Shown here: piece by piece, positions 36,122-45,721 of the stretch | Layout: every line of letters begins with the position of its first letter | Position numbering within the stretch: the first letter of the stretch is position 1 | Origin: an uncultured Erythrobacter sp. | GTDB lineage: Bacteria; Pseudomonadota; Alphaproteobacteria; Sphingomonadales; Sphingomonadaceae | Direction of reading: 5' to 3' | Assembly (NCBI GenBank): GCA_937969505.1 | Contig: CALBWA010000013.1 | Coordinates: 124,001-188,000 of the forward strand | Length of the DNA: 64,000 bases | Made by a program: the position numbers and the translations under genes | Notes under the pieces: model-generated | What the model saw: only the letters and a program-made list of their open reading frames with translations | Database searches by the model: none | Told to the model about the DNA's origin: nothing

Positions 36122-38023
36122 TTAGGCGACCAGTTTGCGGGCCGCGCGTTCGATTAGCGGAATATCCCGTTCGATCTCGCCCAGCACAACCACTTCACCT
36201 TCTGGGGTTCGTCGGATCATGACGAGTGCGAATTCCTCACCCTCTGCATCAATATCTTCAAATCCCAGCGGGGCGATGGCGCGCAGCTTTTTGGCCAGAG
36301 CCTCGCGCGGGCCATCAACGGTTTCGACCGGCTTGCCTGCATCTTCCCGGCGCAGGCGACGCTCGGCTGTTACGACACCTTTGAGCCCACCCTCTGCCTC
36401 GGCAAGGAACCTGGCCAGCGTCCCGCGTTCAATGCCGACGCGATGGGCGTGGCCCAGCACTGCGGCGTATTCGGTCAGCCGGGTCTTGTCGTAATCGGCA
36501 CCGAAGACCAGTTTGACGATCGGCGTCATCGGTGCGCGTTCCTGAACCGTCAGACCGCTTTCGGCGACCAGTTCTTCGAATTCCTCGGGCTCTTCCTGAG
36601 CCGCAAGAGAGAAGTCATATGCCTGGCTGACCGCAGCATACAGAGCACTGCGACTGCGATCTTCGCAACTGCGCGCGTTTTGCGCCAGTTCGCGTGCTGC
36701 GGCCAGACAGTCGTGCAAGCCAGCATCATCATCGAGTTCAAATGCGTCTGCAATTTGATCTTCCGCAGCGTCGACTGAGGCATCATCAGTATCGCCCGAA
36801 TGACCGACAATCTCGTCAGCTTCCTCAAATGTGCGCGGCTGGGCGGATGCATCAGCGGGGGTTGCTGCAGCACTGCCCCCCTCATCATCAGCACCAGTGC
36901 CCTGGTCTCCATCAAATGGAGCCGCGGCATCCAGATTGAGACCCACATCTTTATTCCAGTTCACCTGATAATGACCGAATGCATCCGTATCGTCGCTGGC
37001 GGAATGGTCGGCAATAGCATCGCCATCCTCGGCGTCCTCTGGTGTCGCGAAGGGTTCTACGCCCTCCAGATCGATTGGCTGCGTTTTCTTGTTTGGCACA
37101 GAGACATGATCAGTGAGCGAGGCGAAATCGTAATTGGCCTCATCCTCTTCCTCGTCTTCATCTCCATGCTCCAGCGCAAACTGGCCGAAGTCGGGAAGGG
37201 GGAGGTCATGTTCGTCTTCTTCGTCAGGCAAGCGTCCTGGTCCAAGATCAAGCGATGTCAGGCTTGAAAGGTTGGTATCGTTACCGAAACCGTCACTATG
37301 GCCGCCTTCATCTTCTGTCGGCTGTGCACCATCTTCGCTCGCAGGACCATCCGCCCAATCCTTGATCGGCTCGGGGTCGCGCTGGACAAATTCCTCACCC
37401 GGCTCTTCCTCCAGGTGATCCTGCCCGGCATCGAGCGCCTGATCAATTTCCAGCAACAGTTCGTCGGCAGTTACCTGGTCGGCAATCTCTTTCCAGTTGA
37501 TCACACCATAGATGAAGTCGATCGTGTCATCATCGCTGGAATATGGCAGCAGGATCCCGCGATACAGTATCGTGAGGCCGCGCTGATTGACGAATTCAGC
37601 TTCAAAACCAATCGGAGCCTGATTGGCCAGAATTTGCATGTAGTGATCAGTGATCCGGCTCAGCAATGAACGGCTGGGTACGTCGGACAGCTGGACGATG
37701 GAATCGTCAGTGCCACATTCCTCGGCCAGCTTCTCGCCGACAAATTGCACCGCAGGGTCTTCGATCCCATGGGAAAAGTCGAGCAGCACCCCATAAGGGC
37801 CAAAGTCTTCGAGCTTTTCAGGCTCCAATTCGTCGATCGAGGGAAAATTGCGGTCACCCAGCGCGCCGGCCCAATGGTTGTAGGCGCGCACCTGCATGCG
37901 GCGTTCATCCTGACCAATGGCAGCTGGCGGCAGATCGCGGCCGGCATCCTCGTCGCCGAGGTCATAGTCGACGGCATCGTCACTTATGTCAGACGGATCA
38001 AAATTTCCGCGAAGCGTATCCAT
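36122..38023 (-). CDS. Large acidic PAS-domain protein
   Basis: 633 residues. Residues about 38-190 match the alphaproteobacterial PAS_5-type domain ('VRAYNHWAGALGDRNFPSIDELEPEKLEDFGPYGVLLDFS'). Residues about 195-440 are disordered and strongly acidic (many D/E, few hydrophobics). The C-terminal part (about 440-633) is helical with 'LAAARELAQNARSCEDRSRSALYAAVSQAYDF' and 'RVGIERGTLARFLAEAEGGLKGVVTAERRLRRE'. No catalytic domain is seen, so it may be a regulatory scaffold or sensor. A CtrA-like box lies upstream. The family occurs in related genomes as I recall; its function is unknown. Confidence 0.82.
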   Translation of the reverse strand: MDTLRGNFDPSDISDDAVDYDLGDEDAGRDLPPAAIGQDERRMQVRAYNHWAGALGDRNFPSIDELEPEKLEDFGPYGVLLDFSHGIEDPAVQFVGEKLAEECGTDDSIVQLSDVPSRSLLSRITDHYMQILANQAPIGFEAEFVNQRGLTILYRGILLPYSSDDDTIDFIYGVINWKEIADQVTADELLLEIDQALDAGQDHLEEEPGEEFVQRDPEPIKDWADGPASEDGAQPTEDEGGHSDGFGNDTNLSSLTSLDLGPGRLPDEEDEHDLPLPDFGQFALEHGDEDEEEDEANYDFASLTDHVSVPNKKTQPIDLEGVEPFATPEDAEDGDAIADHSASDDTDAFGHYQVNWNKDVGLNLDAAAPFDGDQGTGADDEGGSAAATPADASAQPRTFEEADEIVGHSGDTDDASVDAAEDQIADAFELDDDAGLHDCLAAARELAQNARSCEDRSRSALYAAVSQAYDFSLAAQEEPEEFEELVAESGLTVQERAPMTPIVKLVFGADYDKTRLTEYAAVLGHAHRVGIERGTLARFLAEAEGGLKGVVTAERRLRREDAGKPVETVDGPREALAKKLRAIAPLGFEDIDAEGEEFALVMIRRTPEGEVVVLGEIERDIPLIERAARKLVA

Positions 38024-38077
38024 GACTGTAAAAGCCCCCGCATTAATGTGTGCGAAGTCAGTTCTGGCGCGACATGG

Positions 38078-38092
38078 TAAACATAGTGTTAA
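38078..38092 (-). promoter_or_regulatory. CtrA-like box
   Basis: On the minus strand, TTAA-CACTATG-TTTA matches TTAA-N7-TTAA at 7 of 8 positions. It is 55-69 nt upstream of the acidic PAS gene, in its promoter region. Confidence 0.35.
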
Positions 38093-38160
38093 GTTGTGCC
38101 CAAAATCTGCACCGCTATCGAGGCAGGTGGCGTGACGTCATTGCTTTGCCCTGTTGGGTT

Positions 38161-38652
38161 TTACAGCAGGTAACGCATCTTGATGGCGAGTTTCTGATCG
38201 CCGCCAGAATAACTGAACACAGCATCGGCAAATTTGGGCGGCCCCATACGCACCTTGGCGTCACGCGAAAAGCCAAACCCTTCCTTGGGCATCATCCCGA
38301 GCGCACGATCCGCTTTCCCATTGTCATTCTCGTCATGCAACAGGGCAATGGCGTATCGCCCGGGAACAACGTCGGCAAATGTCAGCGTCAAGGTGCCATC
38401 TGCCGATACCACGGTGTGATGGGATGCAGGATCTTTGCGGCAGCGCGGAAAAGTGTCTTCATTGCCTGTCATGCAGGCGCGGATCACACCTTTGTCGGAG
38501 CGGATTCCCGTAATCGAGATAGTGATTGCACCCTTTGCCGCTTTGGCTTGCCTGGCCTGCGCCTCGTTCGCGGCCGCTGAAACTTGCGTTGTCGCCGCCA
38601 CAGCCATCAGCGCTGCTGTGGCTCCAATCAATACTGCCCCAATCGCTTTCAT
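38161..38652 (-). CDS. DUF2141 exported protein
   Basis: 163 residues with a signal peptide (AVLIGATAALMAVAATTQVSAAA). The DUF2141 core is clear: 'GVIRACMTGNEDTFPRC', 'PGRYAIALLHDENDNGKADRALGMMPKEGFGFS'. It is a periplasmic or outer-membrane-associated beta-sandwich family of unknown function. Its ATG overlaps the stop of the upstream hydroxylase gene, so they are cotranscribed. Confidence 0.9.
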   Translation of the reverse strand: MKAIGAVLIGATAALMAVAATTQVSAAANEAQARQAKAAKGAITISITGIRSDKGVIRACMTGNEDTFPRCRKDPASHHTVVSADGTLTLTFADVVPGRYAIALLHDENDNGKADRALGMMPKEGFGFSRDAKVRMGPPKFADAVFSYSGGDQKLAIKMRYLL

Positions 38653-39392
38653 GCAGTCCCTCCGCTTTCATACCTCAAGAGCTTGTCAGACAATCCCCGG
38701 TCGGTCCCGCAAACCTTATCCCAGAACCGGAAATACAGGCCGAAATTGCATTGATATTGCTCGTGATGCTTTTCGTGATGGCTGGCAGTTATCACCCAAT
38801 TGCCGAACCTGGAGTTAACAAGGTGCCGCGGAAACATCTCCCAACCCATGTGGTTGGTAATTCCCATGACAGTCATGATGGCCAGCACCAGGCCCAGCAT
38901 CGCGACATGAATCGGGATTGCAAAAACCAGTATTGGCAGAACAACCGCACCTGTAATCGCCTCGATCGGGTGGAAGCTCATCGCTGTCCAGGCGGTGGGC
39001 GGTTTGCTGGCGTGATGCACGCCGTGCGCCAGCCGGAACCAGCGGGGCTTATGCATCCAGCGGTGAGTCCAGTAAAACCATGTGTCGTGCAAAATAAGAT
39101 AAATCGCCACTGATACAGGCAGATACCACAATGCGAAGTCGCTCCAGTCGGTATAGATCTGGGTCCAGCCCAGATTGCGCCATGCCCACACAACGAGACC
39201 TGCCGGTATGCCGTAAATGGCAGCGGACAGGATCGACCAGGCGATTTCCATCCTGATCTGCGCGCCCTTGCCAGCATAAAGCCCTGGCCGAACCTTGCTG
39301 GTCAGCAAAGCGAAAAGGCCGCTGGTCATCAGATATCTGATGGCAACGATTGCGGTCATCGCGCAGGTGGAAAGAATGATCGCCCCAAGCAT
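38649..39392 (-). CDS. Fatty acid hydroxylase / sterol-desaturase superfamily protein
   Basis: 247-residue integral membrane di-iron enzyme. Three histidine clusters are seen: 'HDTWFYWTHRWMH', 'HGVHHASKPP' and 'HHEKHHEQY'. Such enzymes hydroxylate or desaturate fatty acids, sterols or carotenoids; the substrate here is unknown. The start at 39392 (MLGAIILSTCAM) has AAGGG 6 nt upstream; the track TTG start adds 12 residues. It is cotranscribed with the DUF2141 gene, suggesting a shared envelope-lipid task. Confidence 0.87.
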   Translation of the reverse strand: MLGAIILSTCAMTAIVAIRYLMTSGLFALLTSKVRPGLYAGKGAQIRMEIAWSILSAAIYGIPAGLVVWAWRNLGWTQIYTDWSDFALWYLPVSVAIYLILHDTWFYWTHRWMHKPRWFRLAHGVHHASKPPTAWTAMSFHPIEAITGAVVLPILVFAIPIHVAMLGLVLAIMTVMGITNHMGWEMFPRHLVNSRFGNWVITASHHEKHHEQYQCNFGLYFRFWDKVCGTDRGLSDKLLRYESGGTA

Positions 39393-39444
39393 ATCGCCCT
39401 TATGCCGCAGGCTGCTGGGAAACGACAAAGCAAATCGCGGCTAT

Positions 39445-39963
39445 TTACCCGATTTCCTCTCCAAACAAGGCGCCTGACAGCCCTGAGTGACGGCGCATGG
39501 CGGCGCGTGCCATTCGCTCCACTTCAACCTTGCGTCGTGCACTGGCCAGCGGTGCAAGCGGAGCCGGGCGCACGATCTCGGCATCATAGCCATCAGCCAC
39601 GATCACGCCACAGCAGTCAGGCTTGTACCCCTCGCTTTCAAGGGGAGATCTGTCCAGATCGGGCGGAACTGCCCAGAAAAAACGATCACAACAGTCGAGA
39701 TAGTCAGGCCATTTTCCGTCACCCAATAGATCGCCCCGAGCAACCTTGACTTCGACGATGACAATGTGCCCCTTGGGGTCAATTCCCATCAGATCGGCGC
39801 GGCGATGATTGCGCAATGGCATTTCAGCGAGGCACCAGATGTCGTTGCGTGCAAACATACGTGTCACACCTCGCACGACATCCGCCGCGCGATGCGAATC
39901 AGGCGTATCCTTCACGAGCAGGTTGTCAGCCGCAGCTGTATGTTCCGCGTCAGTGCTTATCAT
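39445..39963 (-). CDS. mmcB: MmcB-family DNA repair protein
   Basis: 172 residues matching MmcB, an alphaproteobacterial SOS-linked repair protein with a PD-(D/E)xK nuclease-like fold ('RRADLMGIDPKGHIVIVEVKVARGDLLGDGKWPDYLDCCDRFFWAVP'; D and E-x-K present). In Caulobacter mmcB is a LexA-controlled gene. The LexA box 12 nt before its start supports SOS control here as well. Confidence 0.9.
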   Translation of the reverse strand: MISTDAEHTAAADNLLVKDTPDSHRAADVVRGVTRMFARNDIWCLAEMPLRNHRRADLMGIDPKGHIVIVEVKVARGDLLGDGKWPDYLDCCDRFFWAVPPDLDRSPLESEGYKPDCCGVIVADGYDAEIVRPAPLAPLASARRKVEVERMARAAMRRHSGLSGALFGEEIG

Positions 39964-39975
39964 GCTCCATAGCTG

Positions 39976-39990
39976 GAACAGATGGCGAAC
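39976..39990 (-). promoter_or_regulatory. LexA (SOS) box
   Basis: On the minus strand GTTC-GCCATCT-GTTC is an exact match to the alphaproteobacterial LexA consensus GTTC-N7-GTTC. It lies 12 nt upstream of the mmcB ATG. Confidence 0.85.
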
Positions 39991-40022
39991 ACAGTCAAGT
40001 CCTGGAATTCAACAGTGACGGG

Positions 40023-40412
40023 TCAGGCTGATTGAGCCCAATACCACTTCATCAGCGATTGGCGGGCGGAATGCACTTCCCGCCAAAGGGCGAGCGCAGG
40101 CGCGGTGGTGTCCTGCCCGCGCGCCTCGATTGCCAGCAACGCAGTCAGACCGGGCTGGATCAATGCATCGAGGTCCTCCAGGCCCTGTTCTGCGATTTCC
40201 TGCTGTTTCTGAGGCGATTTCAAAACAATGCTTGGGAATAGGGCAATCCTGCCGCGATATTCCTCCCGCGCGAGATGCGCCATCGCTCCAATGATCTGAG
40301 CCGATTCGTGCAGACTTTCCCAGCGCTGGCGCAGGGTTAAAGGGCGCGATCGCGCGTCTTCACACGTCTGGCGCATTGCGCGGATCTGTTGCGGGTTGAG
40401 CATGGCGAACAT
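40023..40412 (-). CDS. Hypothetical helical protein
   Basis: 129 residues, soluble and almost all helical; no family I recognise. It starts MFAMLNPQQIRAMRQ (a second ATG at 40403 is possible; neither has a good ribosome site). Conserved-looking features are 'MRQTCEDARSRPLTLRQRWESL', an alanine/leucine-rich middle and a C-terminal 'MKWYWAQSA'. It lies just upstream of mmcB on the same strand, but the LexA box between them gives mmcB its own promoter. It is the last protein gene before tRNA-Arg. Confidence 0.65.
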   Translation of the reverse strand: MFAMLNPQQIRAMRQTCEDARSRPLTLRQRWESLHESAQIIGAMAHLAREEYRGRIALFPSIVLKSPQKQQEIAEQGLEDLDALIQPGLTALLAIEARGQDTTAPALALWREVHSARQSLMKWYWAQSA

Positions 40413-40560
40413 TGTGAAGCTGAGACTAGCGCTAGAGGGATTGCCAAATTCCTAATTTCCCGGTGAAGGCCAGTCAGCCCATTTTTAATTGGCATGGCCA
40501 AGGCGGCTTTGCTAAGCGCCCGCCGAAAGCATTGGCGCCTGCAGTTTTAGCGGGCGTGCG

Positions 40561-40637
<77 letters not shown>

Positions 40638-40979
40638 GCCTTTTCAAGCACTTGCCGCGCTGCACAATTTCGCCGAGGAGGCCCGTAAGTGAAATATAAG
40701 TGCAAACCGTGATTTTTCCCCAGAAAATCAGCGGGTTTTGCGAGCTCGTACGTCCATAAAGGTTCGCAACTGTCCAAAATTGTTCGGATCGGCTCTTCTC
40801 TGGACAGTGCGATGACTTCCAGACCTTCGGCAAGCGGCTCAGTTTCAGTCGTTTCGGGCTCGTCCATCGACTTGGCTTCAGATGGCAACTTCTGGGCCGA
40901 TAGGCGACAGTCCGGTCTTAGCCAAAGGACGCAGAAAAGCGGACATTCGCCTCACGACCCAGGAGCAGACATTCTCGCT
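40638..40979. other. Gene-poor region right of the tRNA
   Basis: 342 nt without a supported gene. A minus-strand ORF here (from about 40888) reads on through the tRNA and is probably spurious, although its first 60 codons look passably coding. No integrase gene or duplicated tRNA end is seen here. Confidence 0.5.
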
Positions 40980-41414
40980 TTACGTCGGATTTCCTTGCTG
41001 AGCTTCGCGCAGCTGTCTCATGAACTCAATGAAGAATGCGGTCGCTAAGCTGAAAAGCACCAAGCCATTCGCAGCGATCAGGCCAGAGAGTATTCTCCAA
41101 TCAGCCTCAAGAACAAGGTCGCCATAGCCCAGCGTCGTTATCGAGACGGCGGCGAAATACAGCGCTTCTTCCATATGCTGGAACTGGTCCAGCACCACGA
41201 AGGCACCTGCCCAAATCCAAACACCTATGCTGATCGCTGCCAGCATCCAAAGAACCACCGCAAGTAGGGTGATCATGAATTTGATCGCCTGATGCCCTGC
41301 CGTCAGCCAGCTCCCCATTCGGGTGAGGGCAGCGGAGGCGATGCCGATGAATACGACCTCTACAATAAGCGTCATGCAAATAAGCGCGGAGCCCAGAAGC
41401 AATTGTGTTATCAT
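40980..41414 (-). CDS. Two-helix potassium channel
   Basis: 144 residues with a selectivity filter TTLGYGD (residues 93-99) between the last two of about four hydrophobic segments. It matches small Ion_trans_2/Kch-type channels. No RCK or cyclic-nucleotide domain is present, so gating is unknown. It diverges from the RND operon, sharing a promoter region of about 110 nt. Confidence 0.88.
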   Translation of the reverse strand: MITQLLLGSALICMTLIVEVVFIGIASAALTRMGSWLTAGHQAIKFMITLLAVVLWMLAAISIGVWIWAGAFVVLDQFQHMEEALYFAAVSITTLGYGDLVLEADWRILSGLIAANGLVLFSLATAFFIEFMRQLREAQQGNPT

Positions 41415-41528
41415 TTGTCGTAGGCCTCTAGGACATGGTTTGAGGTGGGTTACGGTTATTACCTGAAACGTATCTTCGATAGCTGTTCAATGACAGGCCG
41501 AAGAACAGAATTTAGGGATTATCTGCGG

Positions 41529-42599
41529 ATGGTGGGAAGAGTGCGTAAAAGGGCCTGGCACGGCATCGTGATAGCTGCGAGCGTGTTATTAGCCGGTTGC
41601 GGGGCCTCGGAAGTCGAAGAGCCAGAATTGGTCCGGCCTGCAAAATTGCTGGTCATTGAAGCTTCAAGCGATCGACTGGATGTAAGTTTCCCGGCGATTG
41701 TCGAGGCGCGTAACTCCTCGACGCTGACCTTCCAAGTTGGTGGATTGCTGGAAGAGTTTCCCGTCGCCGAAGGACAATTCGTTCGCAAGGGTCAGCCTAT
41801 CGCTCGGCTCGCACAGAGGCGTTATCAAAACGCCGTCAACTCAGCCCAGGCGCAATTCGCTACGGCGCAAGGCGAATACGACAGCGCCAACGCATTGCTT
41901 CAGGAAGATGCGATTGCCCGCATTGTGGTGCAGCAAAGGCAGGCGCAGAGAGATGTCGCAGCGGCTTCGCTAGACAGCGCCAAAAAAGATCTGGCGGATA
42001 CGGTTCTTCGTGCGCCCTTCAGTGGCATCGTCGCTGAAAAACTAATCGCGAGGTTTGAGAATGTTCAACCTCAGCAAGACATTATCACTCTGCAGTCCAC
42101 TGGGGCAGCAGAAGCAGTTGTGAGCATTCCTGCGAGTCTAGTGCCGCGCTTTGCCAATCGCCCCGCTACGAACGAGTATGTTGTCTTGTCCGGCGCGCCC
42201 GATGTTCAGATACCCGGCCGGTTTTTATCGGCCCGAACTCAAGCCGACACCCAATCTCAAACTTTCACCGTGAAGTTCGCCTTTGACCCTCCACCCGGCG
42301 TTACCGTGCTTCCCGGAATGACTGGCACCGTCTTTGTTAGTCGAGATCTGCTTGAGGAGGAGCTCCAAGGCGACGGAATTAGCATCCCGGTCGGCGCAAT
42401 ATTGTCAGACGGCAAAGCGCGCTTCGTCTGGGTCGTGGACCGCAAGTCCATGACGGTCGCCAAGCGGCAAGTAACCGTTGGCTCTGGCGCAGGCGGCGAG
42501 GTGCCGATTACCGATGGTCTAAAGGCTGGCGAGACCATCGTCTCAGCAGGCGCCGCCTACCTTCATGAGGGGATGAAAGTTCGTCCTCACGAAGGCTGA
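41529..42599 (+). CDS. RND efflux periplasmic adaptor (lipoprotein)
   Basis: 356 residues. The lipobox LLAGC follows a hydrophobic signal. The body is a membrane-fusion protein: 'VSFPAIVEARNSSTLTFQVGG' and the lipoyl-like 'GQFVRKGQPIARL', a helical hairpin (residues about 115-160), then 'LRAPFSGIVAEKL' and the beta-barrel 'VLPGMTGTVFV'. It bridges the permease and outer-membrane channel. The track start at 41445 adds a leader; ATG 41529 (MVGRVRKRAW) is closer to the signal peptide. First gene of the RND operon. Confidence 0.9.
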   Translation: MVGRVRKRAWHGIVIAASVLLAGCGASEVEEPELVRPAKLLVIEASSDRLDVSFPAIVEARNSSTLTFQVGGLLEEFPVAEGQFVRKGQPIARLAQRRYQNAVNSAQAQFATAQGEYDSANALLQEDAIARIVVQQRQAQRDVAAASLDSAKKDLADTVLRAPFSGIVAEKLIARFENVQPQQDIITLQSTGAAEAVVSIPASLVPRFANRPATNEYVVLSGAPDVQIPGRFLSARTQADTQSQTFTVKFAFDPPPGVTVLPGMTGTVFVSRDLLEEELQGDGISIPVGAILSDGKARFVWVVDRKSMTVAKRQVTVGSGAGGEVPITDGLKAGETIVSAGAAYLHEGMKVRPHEG

Positions 42600-42610
42600 G
42601 GGGCCGCAAA

Positions 42611-45600
42611 ATGGACGCTGCTGAGTTCTCAATCAAGAACCGTCTGATCATGTTCATTATCATCACGCTGGTGATGGTGGGCGGCTGGTATAGCTATCAA
42701 AACATCGCTCGGTTTGAAGACCCTGAGTTCACAATCCGCACTGCTCAGGTCGTCACGCAATATCCTGGCGCGACACCGGAGGAGGTCGCCAACGAGGTAA
42801 CCGAGACACTCGAAAGCGCCATCCAGCAATTGGGCGAAGTAGACGAGGTGCGCTCGGTTTCATCAGCGGGTCGTTCTGAAATCAGTGTCGATATTCTCTA
42901 TAGCGCGTCGCCTACCAAGGGCGATCTCCAGCTCATCTGGACCAAGCTGCGTAACAAGGTGAATGACGCCACTGGACAATTGCCGCCCGGTGCCAGTCCG
43001 CCTTATGTCGCGGACGACTTTGGGGATGTTTACGGCCTTTCCTATCTGGTGACTGGAGATGGATATTCGCCAGCGGAAGTCCACGAATATGTGCGCGGCC
43101 TCAGAACGGAGCTGCTTGAGGTGGACGACGTCGCGAAGGTCCAGCTGTTCGGTGCGCAGCAAGAGGCGATCTATGTTGAGGTCTCTCGCGAACGAGCCAA
43201 CGCGCTTGGGCTGTCGGTTGAGCAAATCTATTCCGATCTCTCGCAGCAAAACTCGGTAGCATCCGCCGGTGATGTGAAGTTCGGCGATCTGCGCACACGC
43301 TTGCAGATTACTGGCGACATCGGGTCCGTCGAGGCAATCCGTAACCTTGTGATTTCAACCGCGACATCTGGGCAGATCGTGACCTTGCGCGACGTTGCGA
43401 CCGTAACGCGAGACTACATTGATCCGCCCGCCAATCTGGTCCGTTGGAATGGCAAGCCTGCCATCGCTATTGGCGTGTCCAATGTTTCCGGCGCTAACGT
43501 CTCGAAAATGGGGGAGGCGATTGACGCCAAGCTCGAAGAGACAAAAGCGCTTAGACCGCTCGGCATTGAGGTCCACGAGTTCTATCACCAAGGCAAAATA
43601 ACGACCGAAGCAGTGTCGAACTTTGCGGTGAATGTGGTCGCCGCGCTGGTGATCGTCCTCGTCACGCTATTCTTCTTCATGGGCTTGCGATCAGCGATCA
43701 TCATCGGGGCAACGCTGGTTGTGACCATCGCCGCGACGCTCGCCGTCATGTTTGTCTGGGGCATTCCGATGCACCGGATCTCGTTGGGCGCGTTGATCAT
43801 CGCGCTGGGCATGCTGGTCGACAATGCGATTGTCGTGACCGAGGGGATCCTCGTTGGCACGCAGCAGGGCCGCAAGAAGCTCGAGATCGCGAAAGAGATC
43901 GTCCAGCGCACCAAATGGCCGCTGCTGGGCGGAACACTCGTTGGCATCATCGCCTTTGCCCCGATTGGCTTTGCCCCCGGATCGACCGCTGAGTTTACCG
44001 GCGATCTGTTCTGGGTGGTGATGATCTCGCTTTTGTTCAGCTGGGTGTTTGCGATCACGGCGGTGCCGATGTTTGCCGACATGCTCTTTAAGGAAAGCGT
44101 AGGCCCGGTTGAGGAGAAGCCGGAGCACCCGTTCTTCACACGCTATCGCAATATGATGAAGCAGGTTTTGGCGCGATCAAACCTCGCGATTCTAGCCGTG
44201 GTCGGCATGTTCGTTCTGGCTATATTCGGCTTCAATTTCGTCAAATCGGGCTTCTTCCCGCCGTCAACCAGCCCGCAAATCGTAGTCGATTTCTCGATGC
44301 CGGAAGGCACCGATATTTCTGTGACAGACGCCAATATGCGCGCGCTCGAAGGCTATCTCGACGAGCTTGAAGGCATTGAAGGTGTGCAGACCCTCGTGGG
44401 GCAAGGCACGCTGCGATACATGCTCGTCTACGCGCCTGAATCGCCAAGCACCGCTTACGGCCAGTTCCTGATTAAGACGGAAAGTTATGACGCCATTGCG
44501 GGTCTACTCCCGCAAATCCAGCAGCATATCGACGGCAATTTCCCCAACGCGCAGGCGAAGGTCTGGCAGTTCCAATTGGGGCCCGGCGGCGGCTCGAAAA
44601 TTGAGGCTGAGTTCTCTGGTCCGAACCCAGTCGTTCTGCGTGAGCTGGCCGACAAAGCAAAAGCGATCATGGCGAGCGATGGGCGCGCCATCTCTATTAA
44701 GGATGACTGGCGTCAGCCGGTCAGCATCGTCGAGGTGGTTTACGATGCGGACAGCGGTAGGCGGCTGGGCATATCGCGTGAAGACCTTGCGAATGCGCTG
44801 CGGACCAATTTCTCTGGCCGCGATGTTGGCGTCTACCGCGAAGGCGATCAACTGATACGCATTATCTCGCGCGCACCGGCCCGAGAACGGTTGGACGAGT
44901 CTTCTCTGCGAGGAGTGCAAATCCTCAGCCAGTCGACCGGTCGCTCAGTCCCCATTCTTGAGGTTGTTGATGGGTTTGAGACCGTTTGGCAGAATGCAAA
45001 ACTGCGCCGGATTGATCGGGTTTTGACCATCAATGCACAAGCAGACCCTCTGCCGGGTGAGCTGGCCTCAAGTCTGTTCGAGCGACTACGTCCACCGATC
45101 GAAGACATCCCGCTGCCTGATGGATACCAGCTGAAATGGAATGGCGAATTTGGCGATAGCGCAGAGGCCAACGAGAGCTTGGCCAGCACCTTGCCGCTGG
45201 GTTTCCTCGCGATGGTTCTGGTCGTGGTGGTGCTATTCAATGCGTTGAAGCAGCCATTGGTCATCTGGCTGATTGTGCCGCTGGCGCTGATCGGCGTGGT
45301 GATTGGACTACTTGTGACTGACACCGCGATGGAGTTTATGGCAATCCTAGGGCTGCTTTCTCTTTCGGGCCTGCTGATCAAAAACGCGATTGTTCTGGTC
45401 GATCAAATGGATCTCGAAATCCGCGAAGGAAAGCCACGCTTCGATGCGGTGCTCGATTCCGCGGCCAGCCGCGTCAGGCCTGTTATGATGGGCTCGCTCA
45501 CGACTGTTCTTGGCGTTATTCCACTCTTCCTCGATGCGTTCTTCAAGTCGATGGCGGTGGTGCTGGTGTTTGGCCTCACCTTCGCGACACTGCTGACATT

Positions 45601-45721
45601 GGTGATCCTCCCGGTCTTTTACGCCAAGCTCTTCGGCATCACTGCGGGCGAGACGGCACATGCTGATGAACTACCGGAAGAGCTGCCCGGCGAGTTGCCT
45701 GAAGAAGGAGCGGTCACATGA
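42611..45721 (+). CDS. RND efflux permease
   Basis: 1036-residue inner-membrane proton-driven pump with 12 membrane helices and two large periplasmic loops. The N-terminus 'FSIKNRLIMFIIITLVMVGG', the helix-4 motif 'ALGMLVDNAIVVTEG' with the proton-relay aspartate, and the C-terminal 'LLIKNAIVLVDQ' are typical. It resembles the divergent MMPL/VexK-like subgroup more than AcrB. It lies 11 nt after the adaptor and overlaps the OMF start by ATGA. Substrate cannot be told from sequence. Confidence 0.95.
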   Translation: MDAAEFSIKNRLIMFIIITLVMVGGWYSYQNIARFEDPEFTIRTAQVVTQYPGATPEEVANEVTETLESAIQQLGEVDEVRSVSSAGRSEISVDILYSASPTKGDLQLIWTKLRNKVNDATGQLPPGASPPYVADDFGDVYGLSYLVTGDGYSPAEVHEYVRGLRTELLEVDDVAKVQLFGAQQEAIYVEVSRERANALGLSVEQIYSDLSQQNSVASAGDVKFGDLRTRLQITGDIGSVEAIRNLVISTATSGQIVTLRDVATVTRDYIDPPANLVRWNGKPAIAIGVSNVSGANVSKMGEAIDAKLEETKALRPLGIEVHEFYHQGKITTEAVSNFAVNVVAALVIVLVTLFFFMGLRSAIIIGATLVVTIAATLAVMFVWGIPMHRISLGALIIALGMLVDNAIVVTEGILVGTQQGRKKLEIAKEIVQRTKWPLLGGTLVGIIAFAPIGFAPGSTAEFTGDLFWVVMISLLFSWVFAITAVPMFADMLFKESVGPVEEKPEHPFFTRYRNMMKQVLARSNLAILAVVGMFVLAIFGFNFVKSGFFPPSTSPQIVVDFSMPEGTDISVTDANMRALEGYLDELEGIEGVQTLVGQGTLRYMLVYAPESPSTAYGQFLIKTESYDAIAGLLPQIQQHIDGNFPNAQAKVWQFQLGPGGGSKIEAEFSGPNPVVLRELADKAKAIMASDGRAISIKDDWRQPVSIVEVVYDADSGRRLGISREDLANALRTNFSGRDVGVYREGDQLIRIISRAPARERLDESSLRGVQILSQSTGRSVPILEVVDGFETVWQNAKLRRIDRVLTINAQADPLPGELASSLFERLRPPIEDIPLPDGYQLKWNGEFGDSAEANESLASTLPLGFLAMVLVVVVLFNALKQPLVIWLIVPLALIGVVIGLLVTDTAMEFMAILGLLSLSGLLIKNAIVLVDQMDLEIREGKPRFDAVLDSAASRVRPVMMGSLTTVLGVIPLFLDAFFKSMAVVLVFGLTFATLLTLVILPVFYAKLFGITAGETAHADELPEELPGELPEEGAVT

